This document shows positions 8,319 to 16,790 of a stretch of DNA of 64,000 nucleotides, in pieces. The stretch comes from an uncultured Prevotella sp. (GTDB lineage Bacteria > Bacteroidota > Bacteroidia > Bacteroidales > Bacteroidaceae). Both the position numbers and the translations under genes were made by a program. The number at the start of each line of letters is the position of its first letter. Position 1 is the stretch's first letter. The notes beneath the pieces are model-generated. The model ran no database searches. It was not told the DNA's origin and was given only the letters and a program-made list of their open reading frames with translations. Location of the stretch: the NCBI GenBank assembly GCA_900554545.1, contig USHW01000002.1, positions 1 to 64,000 of the forward strand. The letters run 5' to 3'.

Positions 8319-9728
8319 TCATATCTTCTCGGCCATCTCTACGGCGCGGCGCAGCGCGCCGAGTTTGTTGTTTACCTCCTGCAGTTCGCGCTCCTCGTCG
8401 CTGTCGGCCACTATTCCTCCGCCTGCCTGCATCCACAGCTCGCCGTTGCGGCTGACAAAGGTGCGTATGGTTATGGCCTGGTTCAGGTTGCCGTCAAGTC
8501 CTATGAAGCCTACGCATCCGCCGTAAGCGCCTCGGCAGTGGGGTTCAAGCTCGCTGATTATCTGCATCGCCCTGACCTTCGGCGCGCCGCTAAGCGTACC
8601 GGCCGGGAATGTGTCGATAAACGCCTTTACAGGGTCTGCGCCGTCGTTGAGCGTGCCTGCCACGCGGCTTACAAGGTGTATCACGTGGCTGTAATACTGC
8701 ACGTCCTTGTACAGTTCTACGGCCACGTCATGGCAGTTTCGGCTCAGGTCGTTGCGCGCCAGGTCTACAAGCATCACGTGTTCGGCGTTCTCCTTCGGGT
8801 CGTTGAGCAGCGCCTCGGCATTTCTCCTGTCGGCCTCGGCGTCGCCTGTCCGCCGCATGGTGCCGGCTATCGGGTCGATGTACGCCCTGCGTCCGGTTAT
8901 GCGGCAGTGGGTCTCCGGGCTGCTGCCAAGGAGGCGGAAGCCGCCGAAGTCGAAGTAAAACAGGTAGGGTGAGGGGTTGATGCTGCGCAGGGCGCGGTAC
9001 ACGGCGAAGTCGTCGCCCTCGTATTCCTGAATGAAACGGCGGGACAGCACTACCTGGAAAACGTCTCCGCGCAGGCAATGGGCTATGCCGCGGCGTATGT
9101 TCGCCTTGTGCTGCGCGTCGGTTATGGGCGACGTTATGCCGCCCGTCCTCCTGAACGGATATACGTTCAGGTTGCCACGGCTTAACCTGAGCATCAGCTG
9201 TTCGGTGTGCCCGGTCACGTCGTCGCCCGGCATTGCGAGTGTCGATACAGTCATGCGGTTGTCAAAATGGTCGAATGCTATCACGTCCCTGAACAGCATG
9301 TAGCAGATGTCGGGAGCGTCGTTCTTTTCCATGCCGCCGTCTTTCACGTCAATGTCCTCAAAATACCTCACGGCGTTGAACGCCGTATAGCCGTAAAGTC
9401 CGCAGCATCCAAGCGCGTCGCCGGTTATGTCGAGGCAGGCCATGAAGTCGTTGATGGCCGCGTCGCAGGTGTAACTGCCGCTTATCTCAGCCGTGCCCGA
9501 TGTCCTGTCAGGGTAAAAGAACTCTACACGTCCGCGCCTTACCGACACGCTGGCGATGGGGTTCACGCAAACGAACGAACGGCTGTTGGCACGGTCGTGG
9601 TAGTCGGAACATTCCATGAGGACGCTCTGCGCCCCCATGTCGCGCAGCCTCATGTACACGCTTACGGGTGTGTACATGTCGGCAAGGGCTGTCTTTGTAT
9701 GTACTGAATAACTGAATTTCCTTGTCAT
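8319..9728 (-). CDS. trpE: anthranilate synthase component I
   Basis: Converts chorismate and ammonia to anthranilate. The 469-residue protein ends with the chorismate-binding domain (QVVLSRRFIQEY, PETHCRI, PIAGTMRRTGD, FPAGTLSGAPKVRAM). The N-terminal part contains LMECSDYHDRANSRSF, the region where the LLES-type tryptophan feedback element lies in this family. It sits between trpB and trpG, late in the operon instead of first as in many bacteria. Confidence 0.95.
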   Translation of the reverse strand: MTRKFSYSVHTKTALADMYTPVSVYMRLRDMGAQSVLMECSDYHDRANSRSFVCVNPIASVSVRRGRVEFFYPDRTSGTAEISGSYTCDAAINDFMACLDITGDALGCCGLYGYTAFNAVRYFEDIDVKDGGMEKNDAPDICYMLFRDVIAFDHFDNRMTVSTLAMPGDDVTGHTEQLMLRLSRGNLNVYPFRRTGGITSPITDAQHKANIRRGIAHCLRGDVFQVVLSRRFIQEYEGDDFAVYRALRSINPSPYLFYFDFGGFRLLGSSPETHCRITGRRAYIDPIAGTMRRTGDAEADRRNAEALLNDPKENAEHVMLVDLARNDLSRNCHDVAVELYKDVQYYSHVIHLVSRVAGTLNDGADPVKAFIDTFPAGTLSGAPKVRAMQIISELEPHCRGAYGGCVGFIGLDGNLNQAITIRTFVSRNGELWMQAGGGIVADSDEERELQEVNNKLGALRRAVEMAEKI

Positions 9729-9774
9729 AATGATGTTTGTTGTTATTTGAACGGATAAGTGCCGGTGCCTGTCT

Positions 9775-10959
9775 TCACGCCTCGCAGCCGAAGCGCAGGT
9801 ATGTCTCGATGTCTTTGTCGCCGCGTCCGCTTACGGTGAGCACCACCACGTCGTCGGCGTTGAACTTCACTTTGTTGAGCACAGCCACGGCGTGTGCACT
9901 CTCTATTGCCGGTATTATGCCTTCGAGCCGCGTCAGTTCGTAGCCTGCGCGCACTGCCTCGTCGTCGTTGATTGCCATCACTTGGCTACGCCCTTGCGCC
10001 ACCATGTTGCAGTGCATGGGGCCTACGCCCGGATAGTCAAGACCTGCCGATATGGTAAACGCCTCCTCTATCTGGCCGTCTTCGGTCTGCATTACGAGCA
10101 TCCGGGCACCGTGCAGTATTCCGGTGGTGCCGCAGTGCAGCGTCGCCGCGGTGCGGCCGCTGTGTATTCCGCAGCCTCCGGCCTCTGCGAGGATAATCCT
10201 CACGCGCTCGTTGTCGGCATAATGGTATATTGTTCCTGCCGCGTTGGAGCCTCCGCCGATGCATGCTATGAGGCAGTCGGGGTGGTCGCGCCCAGTCTTT
10301 TCAAGCAACTGCCACTTCAGTTCCTCCGATATTACGCTCTGCATCCTGGCCACAAGGTCGGGGTAGGGGTGAGGACCCATAGTTGAACCGACGGCGTAAA
10401 ACGTGTCGGAAGGATGGCAACACCAGTAGCGTATGGCCTCCGAGCAGGCGTCGTTCAACGTCATGTTGCCTGTCGTTACCGGGCAGACTTCCGCCCCGAG
10501 CATGCGCATGCGCTCAACGTTTACGTGCTGACGCTCTATGTCCGTCTTGCCCATGAACACCTTGCAGTCCATTCCGAGCAGGGCGCAGGCAGTCGCTGTA
10601 GCCACTCCGTGCTGGCCAGCGCCGGTCTCGGCGATGACGTGCGTCTTGCCCATGTGCCGTGCGATGAGTGCCTGTCCGATGGCGTTGTTAATCTTATGTG
10701 CGCCGGTATGGTTAAGGTCTTCACGCTTCAGATACAGGCGGCAGCCGTATTTCTCGCTCATCCTCCGGGCGAAATACAGCGGCGAAGGCCGCCCAACGTA
10801 GTCCCTCAGCAGGCTGCGGAACTCCTGCTTGAAGCCGTCGCTCTCGATGATTGGCAGGTAAGCGTCCTGCAAGTCGTGCACACACTTGTGGAGAATCTCG
10901 GGTATATACGCGCCGCCGAACTCTCCGTAAAATCCTTTTCCGTCAACTGAATATGCCAT
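9775..10959 (-). CDS. trpB: tryptophan synthase beta chain
   Basis: PLP enzyme that joins indole and serine. The 394-residue product has the PLP lysine (Lys89) in HTGAHKINNAIGQ, the glycine-rich phosphate loop GGGSNAAG, and ETGAGQHG. The length is standard. It follows trpA with only about 19 bp between them, consistent with the alpha-beta complex being co-expressed. Confidence 0.97.
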   Translation of the reverse strand: MAYSVDGKGFYGEFGGAYIPEILHKCVHDLQDAYLPIIESDGFKQEFRSLLRDYVGRPSPLYFARRMSEKYGCRLYLKREDLNHTGAHKINNAIGQALIARHMGKTHVIAETGAGQHGVATATACALLGMDCKVFMGKTDIERQHVNVERMRMLGAEVCPVTTGNMTLNDACSEAIRYWCCHPSDTFYAVGSTMGPHPYPDLVARMQSVISEELKWQLLEKTGRDHPDCLIACIGGGSNAAGTIYHYADNERVRIILAEAGGCGIHSGRTAATLHCGTTGILHGARMLVMQTEDGQIEEAFTISAGLDYPGVGPMHCNMVAQGRSQVMAINDDEAVRAGYELTRLEGIIPAIESAHAVAVLNKVKFNADDVVVLTVSGRGDKDIETYLRFGCEA

Positions 10960-10978
10960 ATTTGTAACTGATAAACGT

Positions 10979-11752
10979 TCAACTTAATTCTTCCATAAGC
11001 CTGTCTAATGCCTTGCCAGGGTCTTTCTCCTCGTTAAGCAGGCTCACGAACTTGCTCCCTATTATCGTTCCAGCGGCATTCCGGCGTGCGCTTTCAAGCG
11101 TCTGGCGGTTTGATATGCCGAAACCTATCATGCGTGGATTGCGCAGGCGCATGCCGTTTACACGGTTGAAGTAGTCCAATTTGTCATTGTCAAACCTGCT
11201 TTGGGCACCCGTCACGCTGGCCGATGACACCATATATATGAAGCCGTCGGTATGCTCGTCGATGAAGCGTATGCGCTTTTCGTCCGTCTCCGGGGTAATC
11301 ATCATTATCACGCGGATGTCGTAACGGTCGGCCACAGGCTTGATTTCGGTCAGATAGTCGTCAAAGGGCAGGTCGGGTATGATTGTCCCTGACACTCCGC
11401 ATTCGGCGCAACTTTTGAAAAACTCCTCGTAACCGTAGTGCATGATGACGTTCAGATATCCCATGAGAACGAGCGGAATGTTCACCTTGCCCTTTATTCC
11501 GGCAAGCTGGGAAAACAGTTTTTTCAGCGTCATACCGTTACGCAGGGCGGCTGTTGCGGCAGCCTGTATCACCGGGCCGTCGGCCAACGGGTCGCTGAAC
11601 GGTATGCCTACCTCCACCATGTCAACGCCTCTGCCGTCGAGTGTGGTTATCACTTCTGCCGTACTTTCAAGCGTAGGACAGCCTGCGCAGAAGTAAAGCG
11701 AAAACAGTTTGCGGCCTTTATCCGCGGCAAACAATGCGTTTATCTTGTTCAT
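10979..11752 (-). CDS. trpA: tryptophan synthase alpha chain
   Basis: Cleaves indole-3-glycerol phosphate to indole and glyceraldehyde 3-phosphate. Visible elements are YFCAGCPTLEST, the catalytic Glu in DMVEVGIPFSDPLADGP, and the catalytic Asp in GTIIPDLPFDDY. The start at 11752 (MNKINALF) gives 257 residues, the usual length; an upstream in-frame ATG at 11806 adds 18 residues lacking family similarity. It follows the trpC/F fusion. Confidence 0.94.
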   Translation of the reverse strand: MNKINALFAADKGRKLFSLYFCAGCPTLESTAEVITTLDGRGVDMVEVGIPFSDPLADGPVIQAAATAALRNGMTLKKLFSQLAGIKGKVNIPLVLMGYLNVIMHYGYEEFFKSCAECGVSGTIIPDLPFDDYLTEIKPVADRYDIRVIMMITPETDEKRIRFIDEHTDGFIYMVSSASVTGAQSRFDNDKLDYFNRVNGMRLRNPRMIGFGISNRQTLESARRNAAGTIIGSKFVSLLNEEKDPGKALDRLMEELS

Positions 11753-11818
11753 GTCCTTGTCGTTTTTAATTTTAACGTCATAATAAAACTCCTCAACTTT
11801 TCTCACATTCTCACCTAT

Positions 11819-13300
11819 TCACTTTCTCACCTCCTCAATGAAGTGTGTCAACGCGGTAATGTCTTTTATTCCGGGAGATGTCTCAAAACGGCTGTTTAGG
11901 TCGATGCCAGCAAACTGCGGATGGTCGAAGCGCCGTATGTCAGCAGCGTCATCGGGGCTGATGCCACCGCCAATCAGGAACGGCAACGAGCCTGAATATG
12001 CCCGAAGCAGACTCCAGTCGAACCTTGTGCCGTTGCCACCGGCGGCCTTGCCCTTGGTGTCGAACAGCAGCATGTCCGCCGTTCCTGCATATTCCGCGCT
12101 GCCTTCCACGTCGGCACAGCACGCCACAGCAATCGCCTTGATTATCTTTATGCCGCGTCCACACTCTGCATTGACGGCCTCACGTATCTCTGTAAGGCGG
12201 TTTGTGTCCTCGTTGCCGTGCATCTGCACGCAGTCAAGTGCATACCGCTTTACGGCCGAAACGATGCTGTAGGTATCGGCATCGACAAACACTCCCACTT
12301 TAAGCGGCCTTTCCCTGCCGTTTAACTTCCGGTCAAAAGCAGTGCAAACGGCATCCATCCGTTCTGCCGACACATGCCGCCGGCTGCCCTCATAGAATAT
12401 AAATCCAGTCATGTCAACGCCGAGTGCGGCTATGTCGAGCGCGTTCCAGGCATCCGTCAGGCCGCAAACCTTTATGGTGAGATGGTTTCTTTCATTACGT
12501 TTCTGCCGTCTTTTCACCTCGCCGATAAAGCGTTTCAGCTCGTCGCCCGGCCGTTCGTTTTTCATAAATGTCTCGCCAATGAGGAAGCCATTGAAGCTCG
12601 CTTGCCGCAGTTTTACTATTGTTTCGGGGTCAGAAATGCCGCTTTCGCTCACTTTGCATACGCCTTCAGGAAGTAGTGAAGCCAGCCTGAACGAGTTGTT
12701 TACGTCGGTAATGAACGTGCCGAGGTTGCGGTTGTTCACCCCGAGCATGTCAACCTGCAGTCCGGCATAGTCGAGTTCGCGTTCGCTGTGAAGTTCTAAC
12801 AGAACTTCGAGGCCAAGCTCATGGGCGGCGTCTGTCAGTCTGCTGCATTCAGCCTTGCCGAGAACAGACGCTATAAGGAGCACGGCTGAAGCACCGCACA
12901 GGCGCGCCTGGAGTAACTGGTAACTGTCTATGACGAAGTTCTTGTACAGCACAGGGAGTGTGACTCCTGCTTTCCGTGCTTCTATTATATATTCGTCAGC
13001 GCCTCCAAAAAACTTCCCGTCGGTCAAGATACTTACCGCTGCGGCTCCTCCTTGCTGGTAAGCTATCGGTATTTCAGCGGCCAGTCCGCCCTCGTTAATC
13101 CAGCCCTTTGACGGCGAACGGCGTTTGAACTCGGCTATAATGCCCGTGTCCGACTGCATGAGCGCGGCCTTAAGCGAGGGCTGCGGTGTGTCGCCAAGCC
13201 GTTCAACGGCGGCGCGCAGTGTGCTTTCGGGCACTTCCTTTTTTATTCGTTCCACCTCGATGCGCTTGTTGGCAACTATTTCTTCAAGAATGTCTTTCAT
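11819..13300 (-). CDS. trpCF: bifunctional indole-3-glycerol phosphate synthase / phosphoribosylanthranilate isomerase
   Basis: One 493-residue frame carries two TIM-barrel enzymes of tryptophan synthesis. Residues 1 to about 262 are TrpC (start MKDILEEIVANKRIEVERIK; IIAEFKRRSPSKGWI; LLIASVL; GVNNRNLGTF; VSESGI). From about 275 the TrpF domain begins (TIKVCGLTDAWNALDIAALG; FDTKGK; LIGGGISPDD). The linker is short and charged (KRRQKRNERN). The usual Bacteroides arrangement has separate trpC and trpF, so the fusion is notable. No stop or frameshift interrupts it. Confidence 0.93.
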   Translation of the reverse strand: MKDILEEIVANKRIEVERIKKEVPESTLRAAVERLGDTPQPSLKAALMQSDTGIIAEFKRRSPSKGWINEGGLAAEIPIAYQQGGAAAVSILTDGKFFGGADEYIIEARKAGVTLPVLYKNFVIDSYQLLQARLCGASAVLLIASVLGKAECSRLTDAAHELGLEVLLELHSERELDYAGLQVDMLGVNNRNLGTFITDVNNSFRLASLLPEGVCKVSESGISDPETIVKLRQASFNGFLIGETFMKNERPGDELKRFIGEVKRRQKRNERNHLTIKVCGLTDAWNALDIAALGVDMTGFIFYEGSRRHVSAERMDAVCTAFDRKLNGRERPLKVGVFVDADTYSIVSAVKRYALDCVQMHGNEDTNRLTEIREAVNAECGRGIKIIKAIAVACCADVEGSAEYAGTADMLLFDTKGKAAGGNGTRFDWSLLRAYSGSLPFLIGGGISPDDAADIRRFDHPQFAGIDLNSRFETSPGIKDITALTHFIEEVRK

Positions 13301-13309
13301 CTTTTTTGT

Positions 13310-13440
13310 TTTTAAGGAGAGAAGGAGTAAGGAGAGAAGGAGTAGAGAAGTAGAACCGCCTGTAAGGGTAATCTACTTTACTCCTTACTACTACTCTCCT
13401 TACTCCTTTCAATTTTTTACTTTTTCACCTTCTCACTTTT
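13310..13440. repeat. short-period inverted repeat spacer (AGGAGAGA / CTCCTTAC type)
   Basis: The trpD-trpCF spacer carries alternating AGGAGAGA and AGGAGTA units (13314-13350) and then their complements ACTCCTT and TCTCCTT (13380-13410), plus TTCACCTT / CTCACTTT octamers at the end. It can fold into a long imperfect hairpin inside the trp operon. Confidence 0.7.
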
Positions 13441-14442
13441 TCATGAGTTTATCTCCACAAACTTCCTGAATGCGGCCAGGGCGCGTCCGCTTTCAAGCGA
13501 TTCACGGGCGGCGGCCAAGGCTTCTTCTATTGTCAGCGCCCCGTTGACAACCTGTATTCCGAATGCTGCGTTAGCCAGTACGGCGTTCTTCCTGTCGGCC
13601 AATGCCCTGTTTTCAAGTACGCTGTCGAATATTTCCTTGGCCTCGCCAACGGTGTTTCCGCCACAGAGGTTGGCCTGCGTGGCCGTGGAAAGTCCAAGGT
13701 CGGCAGGGCGGAACACCCTCTCGTAGCTGTTCGTCATCACCTTGAAGTCGCCCGTAAGGGATATTTCATCGTAACCGTCGAGGCTGTTTACTATGCCGAA
13801 ATCAATCCCGAGCCTGCGGTAAACGCCGCCGTACAGGCGCATCTGATTGAGGTCTGCCACACCGAGCAGCTGGCACTCCGGGCGCGCCGGGTTGACGATG
13901 GGGCCGAGAAGGTTGAAGCATGTGGGAAACTGTAGAGCCTTGCGTATGTGCCCTACGTGCTTCATTGCCGACGCAAACAGCTGTGCGTGGAGGTAAACCA
14001 CGCCGCAACTGTTGATTGAGCGGTTAAGTTTGTCGATGTCGTCGGTGAATTTCACGCCGTGGGCTTCGATTACATTCGACGCGCCGCTTGTTGATGTTGC
14101 GGCGTAGTTGCCGTGCTTGGCCACCTTGTAGCCTGCCCCGGCAATGACGAAACATGCGCAGGTGGATATGTTGAACGTGTTTTTGCGGTCGCCGCCGGTG
14201 CCCACCACGTCGATGTAGCGGCCGCAGTCGAGCTTGGCCGGCACGCCTGTTTCCAGCACACCGTCACGCAGTCCCAGCAGCTCGTCAACCGTTACGCCGC
14301 GCATCTGCATCGCCGTGAGCAGTGCCGTGACCTGCTCCTGCGGATAGTCGTCGCGCGTAATGCCGAACAATACGCCTTTTGCCTCCTCGCGCGTAAGGGT
14401 CTCATGGTTGAGCACCTTTTGCAATTCTTCCATTGATTTCAT
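13441..14442 (-). CDS. trpD: anthranilate phosphoribosyltransferase
   Basis: Joins anthranilate to PRPP. The 333-residue product has the PRPP-binding GTGGDRKNTFNIST, the KHGNYAATSTSGASNVIEA segment, and NLLGPIVNPARP, all family signatures. It is the first structural gene of the operon, placed about 70 bp after the attenuator hairpin. Confidence 0.96.
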   Translation of the reverse strand: MKSMEELQKVLNHETLTREEAKGVLFGITRDDYPQEQVTALLTAMQMRGVTVDELLGLRDGVLETGVPAKLDCGRYIDVVGTGGDRKNTFNISTCACFVIAGAGYKVAKHGNYAATSTSGASNVIEAHGVKFTDDIDKLNRSINSCGVVYLHAQLFASAMKHVGHIRKALQFPTCFNLLGPIVNPARPECQLLGVADLNQMRLYGGVYRRLGIDFGIVNSLDGYDEISLTGDFKVMTNSYERVFRPADLGLSTATQANLCGGNTVGEAKEIFDSVLENRALADRKNAVLANAAFGIQVVNGALTIEEALAAARESLESGRALAAFRKFVEINS

Positions 14443-14514
14443 ATAGTATTCTGTTTTTTTAAGTTCTTTTTGTTTGTCTGCTGCGGCCTTGCAGCCGTAG
14501 TGCTTTGCCGTCAG

Positions 14515-14558
14515 GCAAAAAATAAACCGGGTCTGCCGTAAGAACGACAGACCCGGTT
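14515..14558 (-). terminator. trp attenuator (intrinsic terminator)
   Basis: On the minus strand, arm 14548-14558 pairs perfectly with 14525-14535 (AACCGGGTCTG / CAGACCCGGTT), followed by a T-rich tract TTTATTTTTT. It lies between trpL and trpD, as expected for a ribosome-controlled attenuator. I could not define a clear anti-terminator helix by eye. Confidence 0.88.
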
Positions 14559-14590
14559 GTATCTTTCAATCAATCACACGGCTGTGTAAC

Positions 14591-14647
14591 TCACGACTTC
14601 TTCAATCTTGAGTTGCACCACCACCATGCGAAAAACATATTGTTCAT
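14591..14647 (-). CDS. trpL: trp operon leader peptide
   Basis: An 18-residue frame, MNNMFFAWWWCNSRLKKS, starts at 14647, about 20 nt after the predicted transcription start. Three consecutive TGG codons (W8-W10) would stall the ribosome when charged tRNA-Trp is scarce. A short helix AACTCA/TGAGTT (14588-14593 with 14609-14614) lies over the end of the frame, and the attenuator hairpin follows at 14558. The layout matches classical leader-peptide attenuation. The peptide is regulatory and probably has no function of its own. Confidence 0.85.
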   Translation of the reverse strand: MNNMFFAWWWCNSRLKKS

Positions 14648-14672
14648 AATCGTCAGTTTGATATTTTGTCTG

Positions 14673-14703
14673 CAAATATATGGCTTTTCTTTCAAACGGC
14701 AAA
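14673..14703 (-). promoter_or_regulatory. trp operon promoter
   Basis: On the minus strand there is a -33 TTTG at 14700-14703 and a -7 TATATTTG at 14673-14680, with a 19-bp gap: the Bacteroidetes housekeeping promoter form. It lies 26 bp upstream of the trpL start codon. Confidence 0.8.
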
Positions 14704-14809
14704 CGTTTTTGATAAAAACTTTATCATTTAGTAATGATTTTGCTGAAAACCTTTGCTTTTATCGACGAATATGACTTGGCGGCATGCCGGTCGTTTGCAG
14801 CCGTTTTGC

Positions 14810-14897
14810 AAAAGGCGGTCTTTCGCATTCCAAAAGACCGTCAATTGCATGCTAAAAGGCCACCTTTTACCGTGTAAAAGGTGGCCTTTTGTAAGAC
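14810..14897. repeat. 22-bp periodic dyad array (array 3)
   Basis: Four units start at 14810, 14832, 14854 and 14876, 3' of the exonuclease gene. Units 3 and 4 are complementary (AAAAGGCCACCTTTT and AAAAGGTGGCCTTTT). The flanking 14704-14809 holds no gene. Confidence 0.8.
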
Positions 14898-14940
14898 AGT
14901 ATGTAACGTCTTGATTATTAGATGTTTGCTTTTTACCCCG

Positions 14941-15435
14941 TCAGAGGATTTTCATCGCTATTGCGGCGCAGGCTTCCGCGTCGGCAAGTGCGTCGTGGTG
15001 GCGTGCCTGGTCATAGCTGCATGCGGCGGCGACGGTCTGCAGCTGATGGTTGGGCAGACGCTTGCCGAAAGCCTTTCGGGATGCGCGGCAGGTGCAGCGG
15101 AACGTGTAGTCGGGGTAGTCCATGCCGTAAACACGGAACACGGCCTTGAGGCATCCTTCGTCGAAGGGGCTGTTGTGGGCTACGAGGGTAAGTCCCTTGA
15201 TAAGCGGCTCGATGTCGGCCCATACATCGGGAAACACCCTCGCTCCGTCAGTATCTTCATTTGTGAGTCCGTGTATGCGTGTATTGAAGCGGCTGTAATA
15301 ATCGGGTTCGGGGCGTATCAGGCTGTAATACCTGTCTGTAATCTCGCCGTTGCGCACAATGATTACGCCTACGCTGCACACGCTCGACGGATATTGGTTG
15401 GCTGTCTCGAAGTCAATTGCCGCAAAGTTTTTCAT
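14941..15435 (-). CDS. DEDDh 3'-5' exonuclease (DNA polymerase III epsilon-like)
   Basis: A 164-residue single-domain exonuclease. Exo I is AAIDFETANQ (Asp8, Glu10), Exo II is VAHNSPFDEGCL, and Exo III is HHDALADAEA near residue 145, giving the D-E-D-h-D set. It lacks the BRCT or GIY-YIG additions seen in larger relatives, so it resembles the stand-alone DnaQ-like exonucleases of Bacteroidetes. A proofreading or DNA/RNA processing role is inferred from the family. It is transcribed alone or from the same strand as mnmA upstream. Confidence 0.88.
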   Translation of the reverse strand: MKNFAAIDFETANQYPSSVCSVGVIIVRNGEITDRYYSLIRPEPDYYSRFNTRIHGLTNEDTDGARVFPDVWADIEPLIKGLTLVAHNSPFDEGCLKAVFRVYGMDYPDYTFRCTCRASRKAFGKRLPNHQLQTVAAACSYDQARHHDALADAEACAAIAMKIL

Positions 15436-15528
15436 TTGTTTTTTATTAAGTAGTAAGTAGGAAAGGAGTAAAGGAGTAAGTACAAATGCTTTGTTTTCTC
15501 ACCTTCTCACTTTTTCACCTTCTCACCT
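15436..15528. repeat. short-period spacer (AAGTAGT, CTCACCTT units)
   Basis: The mnmA-exonuclease spacer has AAAGGAGTA-type units at 15454-15480 and an exact 8-bp series CTCACCTT, CTCACTTT, TTCACCTT, CTCACCTT at 15499-15530. No gene is seen. Confidence 0.65.
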
Positions 15529-16614
15529 TTAAACGCAGATTTCCCCGCTTCCGATGCACTTGTGGTGCTCCTCGTCGTAAACCGTGCAGAATTGCCCTGG
15601 CGCAACGCCCTGGATGAGGTCGTCAGAGTGTACTGCGAATGAGGCGTCACCCGTGCGTTCGAGCGTCGCGTGGTGAAATTCGGGGGTATGGCGGATTTTG
15701 AACGTCACGCTAATTGGTTCGGAACTGCCCCACGGGTCGCATGTAAGGAAATTGAAGCCGTGCATGTTGAGGTCCTTTTTATACGCCGTCATGGGTTCGT
15801 AACCCTTGCTTACGTAAAGGATGTTTGCCTCCATGTCCTTTTTCACCGCATACCAGGGGCCTCCGCCGAAGCCGAGGCCGTGGCGCTGTCCGATGGTGTG
15901 AAACCACAGTCCTTTGTGCTGTCCTATCTTGCGGCCGGTCTCAAGTTCGAGCACGTCGCCTGGCTTTTCGCCGAGGTAACGGCGAATATAATCGTTGTAA
16001 TTGATTTTGCCGAGGAAGCAGATTCCTTGGCTGTCTTTGCGCTTTGCGTTGACAAGATGCTCGCGTTCGGCTATTGCGCGCACCTCCTCTTTCATCATTC
16101 CGCCTATCGGGAAGAGGGCTTTCTTCAGCTGCCAGCCGTGTATCTGGGCGAGGAAGTCTGTCTGGTCCTTCACCGGGTCGGGGCTTGTAGTGAGCCATTT
16201 CATGCCGTCGATGACTTCCGTCTGTGCGTAGTGTCCGGTCGCAATGAGGTCGTATTCGTGTCCGGCCTTTTCGTCGAACGCGCCGAACTTTATCAGCCGG
16301 TTGCACATCACGTCAGGGTTGGGTGTCAGTCCGGCGCGCACCTTGTCCATTGTGTACCGCGTAACGTTGTCCCAGTATTCCTTGTGGCAGTCGACAACGG
16401 TCAGCTTGCAGCCGTATTTCGCAGCCACGGCGGTAGCCATCTCGAGGTCTTCTTCGCTCGAACAGTCCCATTCCTCCGTTTCTTCCGGCCCTATCTTGAT
16501 ATAGAAACAGTCGGGATGCAGCCCCTGTCTTGCCAGCTCGTACACCACAACTGAACTGTCAACGCCGCCTGAAAGCAGCACGGCTATTCGCTTGTCGTTT
16601 AAATTTTCGTACAT
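15529..16614 (-). CDS. mnmA: tRNA-specific 2-thiouridylase
   Basis: Catalyses ATP-dependent 2-thiolation of the wobble uridine in tRNA-Glu, -Gln and -Lys. The 361-residue product has the PP-loop SGGVDS at residues 15-20, the catalytic Cys104 in NPDVMCNRLIKF and the partner Cys199 in QGICFLGK, plus the C-terminal tRNA-binding domains (GQRHGLGFGGGPWYAV). Bacteroidetes often have two MnmA paralogs; which one this is cannot be told here. It is downstream of fmt and glmS on the same strand. Confidence 0.94.
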   Translation of the reverse strand: MYENLNDKRIAVLLSGGVDSSVVVYELARQGLHPDCFYIKIGPEETEEWDCSSEEDLEMATAVAAKYGCKLTVVDCHKEYWDNVTRYTMDKVRAGLTPNPDVMCNRLIKFGAFDEKAGHEYDLIATGHYAQTEVIDGMKWLTTSPDPVKDQTDFLAQIHGWQLKKALFPIGGMMKEEVRAIAEREHLVNAKRKDSQGICFLGKINYNDYIRRYLGEKPGDVLELETGRKIGQHKGLWFHTIGQRHGLGFGGGPWYAVKKDMEANILYVSKGYEPMTAYKKDLNMHGFNFLTCDPWGSSEPISVTFKIRHTPEFHHATLERTGDASFAVHSDDLIQGVAPGQFCTVYDEEHHKCIGSGEICV

Positions 16615-16619
16615 GTTCT

Positions 16620-16790
16620 TGAGTTGTTAAAGGAGTTAAGGGAGTTGGAGGGAGTAAGGAGTTAACGGAGTTAAAGAAGTTAAGGGAGTTAAAGACATTT
16701 GCCTTATTCCGTAAAGCATCGACTTGGTTCAAGAAGCAAAGCATTTGGCTTTAACTTCTCTAACTTCTTTAACTTCTCTAACTTCTTTAA
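16620..16790. repeat. 9-bp periodic inverted repeat spacer (GTTAAAGGA / AACTTCTTT)
   Basis: The fmt-mnmA spacer is a clear case: 16625-16695 repeats GTTAAAGGA, GTTAAGGGA, GTTAACGGA and GTTAAAGAA, mostly at 9 bp. Then 16753-16793 repeats AACTTCTCT and AACTTCTTT at exactly 9 bp, the complement of the first half. The central 16696-16752 has no repeat. A hairpin of about 40 bp with imperfections is possible. Confidence 0.8.
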
